A DNA stretch of 55,506 nucleotides from a bacterium. GTDB taxonomy: Bacteria > Sysuimicrobiota > Sysuimicrobiia > Sysuimicrobiales > Humicultoraceae. The notes beneath the pieces were generated by a model. It did no database searches. It was given only the letters and a program-made list of their open reading frames with translations, and was not told where the DNA came from. Shown piece after piece: positions 5,903-20,498 of the stretch. Both the position numbers and the translations under genes were made by a program. The stretch is taken from the NCBI GenBank assembly GCA_031082185.1, contig JAVHLI010000014.1, forward strand, positions 1-55,506, given 5' to 3'. The number at the start of each line of letters is the position of its first letter. Within the stretch, counting starts at the first letter, position 1.

Positions 5903-8368
5903 ATGATCTCGACGATCTCGACGGCGCGCATCTCTGCCCATGCCAAGGCGCCTACGCCGCTCTTGAGCAGCCTGCCGTGGCGCCGGGGCATGCTGCCGGC
6001 AGGGCTGTTGGCGCTGATCCTTGTTGCCCTGATCCCGGGCCTGGATGCGGCGGTAGGGTTCGATGTCGCCGTCCTGCCGATGCTGCTGGGTGGGGCGGCG
6101 ATCGCGTACCCCACGCTTTCCATGATGATCGAGCGCCGCCGGGTGACCGCGGGCACGCTCGTGGTCATAGCCGTTGCCGGCTCCGCGTACCTGGGCGAGT
6201 ACATGGCCGCCGCCGTGGTTTCGTTCATGATGCTCGCCGGAGAGTTCCTTGAGGAAGTGACGCTGCAGCGCACGCGGAACGCGGTGCGCGAACTTGTGCG
6301 CCTGGCCCCGGAGGTGGCATGGGCCGAGCGCGGGGGTACCTGGGTGCAGGTGCCGCTCCGAGAGGTGGCGCCCGGAGATCGCGTCCTCGTGCGGCCCGGC
6401 GACAGAGTACCCGTGGACGGCACCATTATCTCGGGAGAGGTGTCCCTTTCGGAAGCGACCATCACCGGCGAGGCCATGCCGGTGGACAAGACCTCCGGCG
6501 CCCACGTGTTTGCGGGCACCACCAGTCAGAGCGGCGCGGTCGTGGTGCGGGCCGACCGCGTGGGCCGGGAGACGACGCTGGGACGGATCATCCAGGTGGT
6601 GCGGGCCGCCCAGGAGCAGAAAGGGGCGGTCCAGAAGATCGCGGACCGCTTCGCGACCTTCTTCACGCCTGCGATACTGGCAACGGGCGCTCTTGTCTGG
6701 TTGCTCACGCACGACCTCATGAGGGTGATGGCCGTCTTCGTCATCGCGTGCCCTTGCGCGCTGGTCCTTGCCACCCCCACCGCCGTGGTGGCCAGCGTCG
6801 GCAACGCGGCCCGCCGCGGCGTGCTGATAAAGGGCGGGGTGGCGCTGGAGGTGGCGGGCCGCGTCACCACCGTGGCGTTCGACAAGACCGGGACGCTGAC
6901 GTCTGGGCATCCGGTCGTCGTCGCGGTGGAGCCTCTCTCCGGCAGGGCGGCCTCGGAGATTCTGGAGATGGCCGGGGTCGCGGAGTTGCGCTCCGAGCAC
7001 CCGCTGGGGCGGGCGATCGTTGCCCACGCGCGGGCGTCCGGGATTGCCCTGGCCGATCCCGAACGATTCACGGCGACCTTCGGCCGGGGCGTCGAGGCCG
7101 TTTGGGCCGGGGCACGCATCGAGGTGGGCAACCATCGGCTGCTGGGACCGGACGATCCCGCATCCGCCGTGCTCGTGGCGCAGGAGCAGCAGGGCCGCAC
7201 GGCGCTGGTCGTGCGCGTGGACGGCGTCCCGTGGGGCGTGGTGTCCCTGGCGGACGCGCTGCGGCCGCGCGTGGGCGAGACACTCGATCGCCTGCGGGGG
7301 ATGGGAATCCACCGGCTCGTTATGCTCACCGGGGACCACGAGGTGACCGCCCAAGTCATCGCCCGCCAGGCCGGCATAAGCGAGGTGCGGGCCGGCCTGC
7401 TCCCGGAGCAGAAGCTCGCGGTGGTGCGGGGGCTGCAGGCGGCCGGGGAGGTGGTGGCGATGGTCGGCGACGGCGTGAACGACGCCCCGGCGCTGGCCCT
7501 GGCCGATGTCGGCATCGCGATGGGGGCCGCGGGGACCGATGTGGCCCTGGAATCGGCCGACATCGCGCTGATGGGCGACGATCTGATCCTGCTGCCCGAG
7601 GTCCTGGCGCTTTCCCGTCGGGCGCTCGGTATCATCCACCAGAACATCTGGGGCTTTGCGGTTGCGGTGAACATCGTCGGGATCGTGCTGGCCGGCAGCG
7701 GTTTCCTCTCTCCCATCGGCGCTGCGGTCGTGCACAACGTGGCCTCGCTGTTCGTGGTCGTGAACTCCGGCAGGCTGCTTGCGCACCGGACCCGCGCCGT
7801 TGCCCGCCGCCTGGCAGCGTCTGCCGCCGCCGCCGGGGCCCTGGCCCTGGTCGCGGCAGGGCTGGGCACTGCCTCTGCCTCTGCCGCCGCAGGGCCTCCG
7901 GATCTGGCCCGCGTCAGGATCCTGGCGATCGCGCCGCTGGCTGACGAGGCTTCCCTCTCGCGGGCCTTGGCCGAGCAGGCCTCGGCCCACCTGAGCGACC
8001 TGGCCGGGCGCGGTCCATTCCAGGTTGTCCCGGCATCGCGGGTCCTGCAGGAGATGCGGCTCCTCGGATGGGCACCGGCCGACCTGATCAGCCCCACGCG
8101 GACCGCAACGCTCGGCGCCCGGGTGGGGGCCGACGCGGTGCTCACCGGACGCATCATCGAGGTCCTCCAGGAGGTCGAGAGGGAGCGCCCGGGCCCACGC
8201 GTGGCGATGTTCTACTCCCGCGTGGTGGTGGATGTCCGGATCCTGGAGGTCGTCTCCCGGCTCATCCTCTGGCAGGATGAGGTCGCCTGCGAGCAGGCGG
8301 CTCCCGCCATGGCCGCGATGGACTGCGTCGTACGCATGATCGCATCCCGCCTGGGCGCGCGGATTTGA
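5903..8368 (+). CDS. P1B-type heavy-metal ATPase with fused exported-type C-terminal domain
   Basis: An 821-residue protein. Residues about 1-635 form a heavy-metal ATPase: transmembrane CPC at 283-285, phosphorylation motif DKTGT from D327, the SEHPLGRAI nucleotide-binding signature, and GDGVND at 522-527. There is no N-terminal HMA domain. The last transmembrane helix reads HNVASLFVVVNSGRLL rather than the MSxSS of typical Cu(I) pumps, so copper is inferred from CsoR, not proven. After the pump comes a basic stretch and a hydrophobic Ala-rich segment resembling a signal peptide (about 633-665). A further domain of about 150 residues (VRILAIAPLADEASLSRALAE...LGARVGADAVLTGRI) resembles CsgG/LpoB/TolB-N-like periplasmic domains. 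The reading frame is unbroken. Confidence 0.9.
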   Translation: MISTISTARISAHAKAPTPLLSSLPWRRGMLPAGLLALILVALIPGLDAAVGFDVAVLPMLLGGAAIAYPTLSMMIERRRVTAGTLVVIAVAGSAYLGEYMAAAVVSFMMLAGEFLEEVTLQRTRNAVRELVRLAPEVAWAERGGTWVQVPLREVAPGDRVLVRPGDRVPVDGTIISGEVSLSEATITGEAMPVDKTSGAHVFAGTTSQSGAVVVRADRVGRETTLGRIIQVVRAAQEQKGAVQKIADRFATFFTPAILATGALVWLLTHDLMRVMAVFVIACPCALVLATPTAVVASVGNAARRGVLIKGGVALEVAGRVTTVAFDKTGTLTSGHPVVVAVEPLSGRAASEILEMAGVAELRSEHPLGRAIVAHARASGIALADPERFTATFGRGVEAVWAGARIEVGNHRLLGPDDPASAVLVAQEQQGRTALVVRVDGVPWGVVSLADALRPRVGETLDRLRGMGIHRLVMLTGDHEVTAQVIARQAGISEVRAGLLPEQKLAVVRGLQAAGEVVAMVGDGVNDAPALALADVGIAMGAAGTDVALESADIALMGDDLILLPEVLALSRRALGIIHQNIWGFAVAVNIVGIVLAGSGFLSPIGAAVVHNVASLFVVVNSGRLLAHRTRAVARRLAASAAAAGALALVAAGLGTASASAAAGPPDLARVRILAIAPLADEASLSRALAEQASAHLSDLAGRGPFQVVPASRVLQEMRLLGWAPADLISPTRTATLGARVGADAVLTGRIIEVLQEVERERPGPRVAMFYSRVVVDVRILEVVSRLILWQDEVACEQAAPAMAAMDCVVRMIASRLGARI

Positions 8369-8374
8369 CAGGTG

Positions 8375-8383
8375 TGGTATACT
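8375..8383 (+). promoter_or_regulatory. extended -10 promoter before secE-nusG
   Basis: TGgTATACT is an extended -10 element. A TTGACA at 8365-8370 is only 7 bases upstream and cannot serve as its -35 box. The element restarts transcription of secE-nusG-rplK-rplA after the inserted island. A run of nine T at 8413-8421 lies in the resulting leader. Confidence 0.5.
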
Positions 8384-8449
8384 CTGGGTTGTAGTTGTCA
8401 GGCCGCAGGTTCTTTTTTTTTGCGTCGGAGAGCGCGAGGGAGAGCAGCG

Positions 8450-8734
8450 ATGGCCCGCACGACAGAGGCGAAGCCGGGATCACGCCCGATCCAGCGGCAG
8501 GTTCGTGCCGTGGCACCGCGACGGTGGCCGGCGTTCATCGAGCGCATCATCGGGTACCTGAGGGAAGTGTGGGTGGAGTTGAACCGCGTGGACTGGCCGT
8601 CCCGCCGGGAGCTGACCAGCATGACCATCGTGGTCGTCGTGGTCCTGACGGTGATGGCCATCTACCTGGGCATCTTCGACTATATCTACACGGTCCTGGT
8701 CAAGAGCGTGCTGCTCCCTCCGTCGCCGCGGTAG
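8450..8734 (+). CDS. secE: preprotein translocase subunit SecE
   Basis: A 94-residue single-span SecE of the short bacterial type. The conserved amphipathic helix and hinge YLREVWVELNRVDWPSRREL (residues 36-55) precede one transmembrane helix (about 58-80). SecE clamps SecY, encoded at 32835, in the Sec channel. GAGGGAGA lies upstream of the ATG. The basic N-terminal extension of about 30 residues is a little longer than usual. nusG starts 6 bases after its stop. Confidence 0.93.
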   Translation: MARTTEAKPGSRPIQRQVRAVAPRRWPAFIERIIGYLREVWVELNRVDWPSRRELTSMTIVVVVVLTVMAIYLGIFDYIYTVLVKSVLLPPSPR

Positions 8735-8739
8735 CGCCA

Positions 8740-9381
8740 ATGTCGAAGACGAGCGATCCCCTGAAGGGCCTGTTTGCCGATGATCCGGTCGAGCCGGTCG
8801 TGGAGACCGTCGAGCCGGAAGAGGCCGTGGCGCGTGATCCGCGGCTGAAATGGTACGTTATCCATACCTACTCCGGTTACGAGGCGAAGGTGAAATCCAA
8901 CCTGGAGCGCCGCATCGCCTCGATGAACATGAAGGACAAGATCTTCCAGGTGCTGATACCGACCGAGAAGGAAAAGGAGATCAAGGGCGGCAAGCGGCGG
9001 GAGGTCGATCGCAAGATCTTCCCCGGATACGTGCTGGTTGAGGTGCGCGTGGACGAGAAGGGCGAGCTGGAAAACGACACCTGGTACGTGGTCCGGAACA
9101 CGCCCGGCGTGACCGGCTTCGTCGGATCGGGCAACCGGCCCATCCCGCTCGAGGACCGCGAGGTCCGGACGTTGCTGCGGCAGTTGAAGGACGAAACCCC
9201 GAAGTATCGCATCACCTACCATAAGGGGTCGCCGGTCCGGATTACCTCGGGGCCGTTCATGGATTTCACCGGCCTGGTGGACGATCTCATGCCGGAGAAA
9301 GAGAAGGTCCGGGTTCTCGTCTCGATCTTTGGCCGCGAGACCCCGGTCGAGTTGGACTTCGGCCAGGTAGAGAAGCTGTAG
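8740..9381 (+). CDS. nusG: transcription termination/antitermination protein NusG
   Basis: A 213-residue NusG. The NGN domain is seen from about residue 37 (LKWYVIHTYSGYEAKVKSNLERRI) through FPGYVLVEV and VRNTPGVTGFVG. The C-terminal KOW domain follows (KGSPVRITSGPFMDFTGLVDDL...VSIFGRETPVELDFGQVEKL). It binds RNA polymerase and links it to Rho or the ribosome. An acidic linker of about 35 residues precedes the NGN domain. The SD sequence of rplK overlaps the nusG stop. Confidence 0.96.
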   Translation: MSKTSDPLKGLFADDPVEPVVETVEPEEAVARDPRLKWYVIHTYSGYEAKVKSNLERRIASMNMKDKIFQVLIPTEKEKEIKGGKRREVDRKIFPGYVLVEVRVDEKGELENDTWYVVRNTPGVTGFVGSGNRPIPLEDREVRTLLRQLKDETPKYRITYHKGSPVRITSGPFMDFTGLVDDLMPEKEKVRVLVSIFGRETPVELDFGQVEKL

Positions 9382-9390
9382 GAGGCAGAG

Positions 9391-9816
9391 ATGGCCAAGA
9401 GAATCGTGGCGATGGTCAAGCTGCAGATCCAGGCCGGGAAGGCAACGCCGGCGCCGCCGGTCGGCCCGGCGCTGGGCCAGCACGGCGTCAACATCATGGA
9501 GTTCTGCAAGTCCTACAACGAGCGGACCGCCAAGCTCACGGGGACGATTGTGCCCGTGGAGATCACCGTCTACGCGGACCGCACCTTCTCGTTCGTCACC
9601 AAGACCCCCCCGGCGTCCGTGCTGCTGCGGCAGGCCGCGGGCCTGGACAAGGGGTCCGGGCAGCCCAACAAGACCAAGGTGGGCTCCGTGACGCTCAAGC
9701 AGGTACGGGAGATCGCGGAGCGCAAGATGCCAGATCTAAACGCCGCTACGGTTGAGGCGGCGATGAGGATGATCGAGGGTACCGCCCGGTCCATGGGCAT
9801 AGAGGTCGTCGGATAG
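9391..9816 (+). CDS. rplK: 50S ribosomal protein L11 (uL11)
   Basis: A 141-residue L11 with the N-terminal signature [31 protein letters not shown] in outline ([17 protein letters not shown]) and the C-terminal rRNA-binding domain ([23 protein letters not shown]). GGAGG at 9381-9385 gives good spacing. L11 forms the GTPase-associated centre with L10 and 23S rRNA. It follows nusG as in most bacteria. Confidence 0.97.
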   Translation: MAKRIVAMVKLQIQAGKATPAPPVGPALGQHGVNIMEFCKSYNERTAKLTGTIVPVEITVYADRTFSFVTKTPPASVLLRQAAGLDKGSGQPNKTKVGSVTLKQVREIAERKMPDLNAATVEAAMRMIEGTARSMGIEVVG

Positions 9817-9875
9817 GCGCAGGCACCACACGCGGGAGGGGGAACACCCCGTTCGCACCGCAGGGAGGTTTCACG

Positions 9876-10586
9876 ATGGGACGTCACGGCAAGCGATACC
9901 TCACGGCCGCGAAGCAGGTGGAAGCCCGGCGGCTTCATACTCCTGAGGAGGCCGTCCGGCTGGCGCAGGGGACTTCCACGGCGAAGTTCGAGGAAACGAT
10001 CGAGGCCCACATCCGGCTGGGTGTGGACCCGAAGCAGGCCGACCAGCAGGTGCGTGGCACCGTGGTGCTGCCCCACGGCACGGGTAAGTCGGTGCGGGTC
10101 CTGGTTTTTGCCAAGGGAGAGAAACTCCGGGAGGCCGAGGCCGCGGGCGCGGATGTTGTCGGCGCCGAGGACCTGATCGAGAAGATCCAGGGTGGGTGGC
10201 TGGAGTTCGACGTCGCGGTGGCCACCCCGGATGTCATGAGCCTGGTGAGCCGGCTGGGGCGTCTACTGGGCCCGCGGGGGCTGATGCCCAATCCCAAGGC
10301 GGGAACCGTGACGATGGATCTGGCCCGCGCCGTGCGTGAGATCAAGGCCGGCAAGATCGAGTTCCGGCTTGATAAGGCGGGTATCATTCACGTTCCTCTG
10401 GGCAAGGCCAGGTTCTCGGAGGGACAGCTGCTGGAGAACCTGTCGGCCCTGATGGACGCGGTGTCCCGGGCTCGGCCGGCCGCCGCCAAGGGGCAGTATT
10501 TGCGGTCGCTTGTGATCTCGCCCACAATGGGACCGGGGATCCGGATAGACCCGGCTAAGGCCCTGGACGTCACACGCCCGCAGTAG
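9876..10586 (+). CDS. rplA: 50S ribosomal protein L1 (uL1)
   Basis: A 236-residue L1 of normal length. Recognisable blocks are MGRHGKRY at the start, [20 protein letters not shown] in the middle and [12 protein letters not shown] near the end. SD GGGAGG precedes the ATG. L1 builds the mobile stalk at the E site. It is the last gene before the separately promoted rplJ-rplL unit. Confidence 0.97.
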   Translation: MGRHGKRYLTAAKQVEARRLHTPEEAVRLAQGTSTAKFEETIEAHIRLGVDPKQADQQVRGTVVLPHGTGKSVRVLVFAKGEKLREAEAAGADVVGAEDLIEKIQGGWLEFDVAVATPDVMSLVSRLGRLLGPRGLMPNPKAGTVTMDLARAVREIKAGKIEFRLDKAGIIHVPLGKARFSEGQLLENLSALMDAVSRARPAAAKGQYLRSLVISPTMGPGIRIDPAKALDVTRPQ

Positions 10587-10617
10587 CGGGCGGTCAAGCG
10601 CGAGGGGCCGGTCCGGT

Positions 10618-10646
10618 TTGACGGTGGTTCGGGTCCGTGCTACAAT
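10618..10646 (+). promoter_or_regulatory. promoter of rplJ-rplL
   Basis: TTGACG (10618-10623), exactly 17 bases, then TACAAT (10641-10646). The predicted start near 10653 leaves a structured leader of about 200 bases before rplJ. Confidence 0.75.
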
Positions 10647-10706
10647 CGCGCGGGCTTTGAGATCGGTGGCGCTGTGCGACATCCTCGCACAGCGGGAAGC
10701 GAATAC

Positions 10707-10827
10707 AGGGCCGCCCATGGGCGGCCGCGCACCAAAGACAGCAGGTGCCCGCCCTGCGGGCCTAAGGACACAGGTCGCCTGCCGAGGAGCGGATCGGGTG
10801 TGGACCCGTCTGCCTGCGGCGGGTCCA
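10707..10827 (+). promoter_or_regulatory. L10 leader (autoregulatory mRNA element)
   Basis: The core AAAGACAGCAGGTG (10734-10747) and CCTGCCGAGG (10778-10787) match the conserved halves of the Rfam-type L10 leader, with GCAGG pairing to CCTGC. Between them is hairpin GCCCGC-CCT-GCGGGC followed by CTAAGG. An upstream hairpin GGCCGCCC/GGGCGGCC lies at 10709-10726. Downstream, TGGACCCG (10801-10808) pairs with CGGGTCCA (10820-10827). Binding of the L10-L12 complex to this fold is known to repress rplJ-rplL. Confidence 0.85.
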
Positions 10828-10853
10828 TTATGTTGCAGGAGGGTGAGGGCCCG

Positions 10854-11375
10854 ATGGCTCGACCCGAGAAGGTTGAAGAGGTCACACAGCTCAAGGCTCG
10901 CCTGGACAGCTGCGCGGCCGTGATTCTCACGGACTTCCGGGGGCTGACCGTCAAGGAGATTACGGTGTTGCGGGGCCGGCTGCGCGATGTCGGTGCGGAG
11001 TACCGGGTAGTGAAGAACCGCCTCCTTCGAATTGCCGCCGGCGCGGCCGGCATCGAAGGCCTGGAGCGGCAGCTGGAAGGGCCTACCGCGGCCGCCTTCG
11101 TCTCAGGCGATCCAGTGCCGGTCGCCAGGGTGATCCAGGAGTTCGTCCGGCAGTCCCGCAAGTTGACGATCAAAGGGGGTATCTTGGCCGGCGCCGTCAT
11201 TGATGACGCCCAGGCGAGGGTTCTTGCCGATCTCCCGGGCCGCACGGAGCTCCTTGCCCAGGTCGTGAGCGGCATCGCGGCACCCCTGAGCGGCCTGGCC
11301 GGGGTTCTGACCGGGCTTCCGCGTAAGCTCGTCCGCGCACTAGACCAGATTCGAGAACAGCGTGCCGCGGCCTAG
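10854..11375 (+). CDS. rplJ: 50S ribosomal protein L10 (uL10)
   Basis: A 173-residue L10. The N-terminal rRNA-binding part contains AVILTDFRGLTVKEITVLRGRLRDVGAEYRVVKNRL in outline (TDFRGLTV...EYRVVKN). The C-terminal helix (LVRALDQIREQRAAA) is the docking site for L12 dimers. GGAGGGTGAGG stands before the ATG. Expression is likely controlled by its own leader immediately upstream. Confidence 0.96.
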   Translation: MARPEKVEEVTQLKARLDSCAAVILTDFRGLTVKEITVLRGRLRDVGAEYRVVKNRLLRIAAGAAGIEGLERQLEGPTAAAFVSGDPVPVARVIQEFVRQSRKLTIKGGILAGAVIDDAQARVLADLPGRTELLAQVVSGIAAPLSGLAGVLTGLPRKLVRALDQIREQRAAA

Positions 11376-11441
11376 CCGGCGCGTCGAGAGTTAGTCGCCA
11401 GAGCAAGCTTATACTGAACGAAACCGACGGGAGGGACGACC

Positions 11442-11828
11442 GTGGCAGCGAAGCTTGGCAAGGAAGAGATCATCGAGGCGATCAGCGGTCTTACGGTGCT
11501 CGATTTGGCCGAACTGGTCAAGGCGCTCGAGGAGAAGTTCGGCGTTTCTGCGGCAGCACCGGTTGCCATCGCAGCGGTGCCGGGGGCGTCGGCGGCTGCC
11601 TCGGCGGCTGAGGAGCAGACCGAGTTCGACGCGATCCTGGCGGTCGTGGGCGAGAAGAAGATCCAGGTGATCAAGGTCGTGCGTGAACTCACCGGGTTGG
11701 GCCTCAAGGAGGCGAAGGAGTTGGTGGACGGCACGCCGAAGCCGGTCAAGGAGAAGGTCAGCCGCCAAGAGGCCGAGGCCGTCAAGACCAAGCTCGAGGC
11801 CGAGGGCGCGACAGTTACAATCAAGTAG
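11442..11828 (+). CDS. rplL: 50S ribosomal protein L7/L12 (bL12)
   Basis: A 128-residue L12 starting at GTG after GGGAGG. It has an N-terminal dimerisation helix ([28 protein letters not shown]), a flexible Ala-rich hinge (about 38-55) and the globular factor-binding domain ([33 protein letters not shown]). It recruits GTPase factors to the ribosome. A 291-base gap with its own promoter separates it from rpoB. Confidence 0.96.
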   Translation: MAAKLGKEEIIEAISGLTVLDLAELVKALEEKFGVSAAAPVAIAAVPGASAAASAAEEQTEFDAILAVVGEKKIQVIKVVRELTGLGLKEAKELVDGTPKPVKEKVSRQEAEAVKTKLEAEGATVTIK

Positions 11829-11857
11829 CCGGACCACCGGCGGTACCGCACGGGCTC

Positions 11858-11887
11858 TTGACAGGCGCAGGGCCCGGGCGGTATCTT
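11858..11887 (+). promoter_or_regulatory. promoter of rpoB-rpoC
   Basis: A consensus TTGACA (11858-11863) with GTATCT at 17 bases (11881-11886) or TATCTT at 18 (11882-11887). The same GTATCT arrangement occurs before rpsL. It predicts a leader of more than 200 bases before rpoB. Confidence 0.6.
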
Positions 11888-12119
11888 TGTGTGTACGGCT
11901 CTTGGGCACGACGACGGGGCGTGATGGGCACGCGAACCTGTGCAATTGACCAACGCGAAGGCGAGGCAGGGAGGACCGGCCCCGCTTTCGTGTTTCCGTG
12001 ACCGTACGGCCACGCCATTCTGGTCCGCGAAGACCGAGCCTCTCTGAATTTAGGCCTAGCATTACCCACCGTGCCTCCCGGCGCGGTGCCTACTTCTCGC
12101 GGAGGTGACGCGCTCCACC

Positions 12120-15524
<3,405 letters not shown>

Positions 15525-15527
15525 GCG

Positions 15528-18968
<3,441 letters not shown>

Positions 18969-18974
18969 GCCGTG

Positions 18975-19003
18975 TTGACACTCCTTCGGGCCGGTGCTAG
19001 AAT
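18975..19003 (+). promoter_or_regulatory. strong promoter before the L7Ae-like gene
   Basis: A consensus TTGACA (18975-18980), a 17-base spacer and TAGAAT (18998-19003). The expected transcription start is near 19010, only about six bases before the ATG at 19016, so the transcript would be nearly leaderless. Confidence 0.8.
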
Positions 19004-19015
19004 CGGCTGGCGCGC

Positions 19016-19294
19016 ATGAGCGCATCTGGTGCTCTTGCGCGGATTCGAGGCGCACCGGCTCGTGCGGTTGGTGCGCATCAAACGACGAAGGCGATCACGC
19101 GCGGGGCGGCGGTGGAGGTGTTCATCGCGGCCGACGCGGATCCGAAGGTGGTCGCGCCGATCGTGCGCGCGGCAGCCGAGCGGGGGGTCGCCGTTGTCGA
19201 GGTGGAATCGATGACCGCCCTGGGGCGGGCCTGCGGGATTGCCGTAGGCGCCACTGCCGCGGCGGTTCTGATTGTCAGCCCGGATCCTTCGTAG
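19016..19294 (+). CDS. L7Ae/YbxF-family RNA-binding protein
   Basis: A 92-residue single-domain protein of the L7Ae/L30e superfamily. GAHQTTKAITRGAAVEVFIAADADP, then VEVESMTALGRACGIAVGATAAAVL, align with the kink-turn-binding YbxF/YlxQ proteins of Firmicutes. Its place between rpoC and rpsL is the usual one for YbxF. There is no clear SD before the ATG, and the promoter lies almost on top of the start. Homologues bind kink-turn RNA; the cellular target is unresolved. Confidence 0.85.
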   Translation: MSASGALARIRGAPARAVGAHQTTKAITRGAAVEVFIAADADPKVVAPIVRAAAERGVAVVEVESMTALGRACGIAVGATAAAVLIVSPDPS

Positions 19295-19306
19295 CGCCGG
19301 GTACGA

Positions 19307-19331
19307 TCCGGCCGGTGCGGTTCCGGCCGGA
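19307..19331 (+). terminator. strong GC hairpin after the L7Ae-like gene
   Basis: TCCGGCCGG (19307-19315) pairs perfectly with CCGGCCGGA (19323-19331) around a 7-base loop, 12 bases after the stop. No U-tract follows, so it could be a Rho-independent-like pause site, an RNA stabiliser or part of the rpsL leader. Confidence 0.4.
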
Positions 19332-19601
19332 GCTAATCGGGGCTCGTCTGGTCGTTGCGCTCCCTCGATCCTCCAGAGCCCTCTGGTTGCGCCGCAGGGT
19401 ACTGCCGGCCTCGTCCGGTTGGGCGAGGCTCCAACGATGGCGTATCTCGTATGGCGCAGCGTCAACTGAAGACAGATTAGCACTGCGATAACCCAGCCGC
19501 CGCCCGCGCGTGGTAACGGCTGAGGCATCGCGCCCCGCGCACGGGCTTCCTTCCGGAGGTCGCTGGGGTATGCTGTGTGATGCGGGTGAAGGAGGAGATG
19601 C
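19332..19601 (+). promoter_or_regulatory. leader and probable promoter of the rpsL operon
   Basis: This non-coding stretch, about 270 bases of a 307-base gap, carries TTGGGC (19419-19424), a 17-base spacer and GTATCT (19442-19447), the same -10 arrangement seen before rpoB. A small inverted repeat CCAGAG/CTCTGG lies near 19371. The rest is unassigned leader, ending in the rpsL ribosome binding site GGAGGAG. No coding sequence is supported in it. Confidence 0.45.
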
Positions 19602-19976
19602 ATGCCGACCGTGAGTCAACTAGTCCGACTTGGGCGCTACCAGGTCCGGGAAAAGAGCAAATCGCCGGCACTGGGCGAGTGCCCGCAGAAGCGCGGCGTG
19701 TGTATCCAGGTGAAGACGACAACGCCCAAGAAGCCGAACTCCGCCCTGCGCAAGATCGCCCGCATCCGGCTGACCAACGGCATGGAGGTGACCGCCTACA
19801 TCCCGGGGATCGGCCACAACCTACAAGAGCACTCGGTGGTGCTGATCCGTGGCGGTCGCGTTAAGGACCTCCCGGGCATCCGGTACCACATTGTGAGGGG
19901 TTCGCTGGACTCGGCGGGGGTGGTCAATCGCATGCGCAGCCGCTCCAAGTACGGGGCCAAGCGGCCCAAGAAGTAG
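19602..19976 (+). CDS. rpsL: 30S ribosomal protein S12 (uS12)
   Basis: A 124-residue S12 with [12 protein letters not shown] at the start, the decoding-centre loop [13 protein letters not shown] and [17 protein letters not shown]. The two Lys residues at which streptomycin-resistance substitutions occur in other bacteria are wild type. SD AAGGAGGAG precedes the ATG. It is the first gene of the str operon, followed by rpsG after 16 bases. Confidence 0.97.
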   Translation: MPTVSQLVRLGRYQVREKSKSPALGECPQKRGVCIQVKTTTPKKPNSALRKIARIRLTNGMEVTAYIPGIGHNLQEHSVVLIRGGRVKDLPGIRYHIVRGSLDSAGVVNRMRSRSKYGAKRPKK

Positions 19977-19992
19977 ACCGGAGGGGACTGGG

Positions 19993-20466
19993 ATGCCGAG
20001 GAAGGGAAGCGTCGCACGGCTCGAGATCGGTCCGGATCCGGTCTTCGAGAATGTGGCCGTACATCGGCTGATCAACAAGGTAATGACGCGGGGCAAGAAA
20101 GGCCTGGCCGCGCGCGCCGTATACCGTGCATTCGAGGTCGTCCAAGAGAAGAGCGGGCAGGATCCGGTGAAGATGTTCGACAAGGCTCTGGGCAACGTGA
20201 TGCCGGTGCTCGAGGTCCGTCCCCGCCGGGTCGGCGGCGCGACTTATCAGGTGCCCATTGAGGTGCGGACTGAGCGCCGCTTCTCGCTGGGGCTTCGCTG
20301 GTTGGTGGGGTATTCGCGCGCGCGCAAGGACCGTCGGACCATCGCCGATCGGTTGGCGGCCGAGATCCTCGACGCGGCGGCCGGACAGGGCGCATCGGTG
20401 AAGAAGCGGGAAGACATACACAGGATGGCAGAGGCTAACAAAGCCTTCGCACACTATCGATGGTAA
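19993..20466 (+). CDS. rpsG: 30S ribosomal protein S7 (uS7)
   Basis: A 157-residue S7 starting [31 protein letters not shown] in outline. It contains the conserved [36 protein letters not shown] region and ends [19 protein letters not shown] precedes the ATG. S7 nucleates assembly of the 30S head. Its stop overlaps a possible upstream start of fusA. Confidence 0.97.
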   Translation: MPRKGSVARLEIGPDPVFENVAVHRLINKVMTRGKKGLAARAVYRAFEVVQEKSGQDPVKMFDKALGNVMPVLEVRPRRVGGATYQVPIEVRTERRFSLGLRWLVGYSRARKDRRTIADRLAAEILDAAAGQGASVKKREDIHRMAEANKAFAHYRW

Positions 20467-20498
20467 CTGCGGTTTCGCCGCGGGCGGGAGTGGGAACG

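Noticed and set aside
5804-8157. Large minus-strand and alternate-frame open frames across the P-type ATPase
   Set aside because: They are shadows of the ATPase codon pattern, with no SD, no domain and Arg/Pro/Ala-rich low-complexity translations.
8365-8383. TTGACA at 8365 read as the -35 box for TATACT at 8378
   Set aside because: The spacer would be 7 bases, far too short. TATACT is kept only as an extended -10 element.
11391-11416. TATACT at 11411 as an rplL promoter
   Set aside because: No acceptable -35 box at 16-18 bases; rplL is adequately served by the rplJ promoter.
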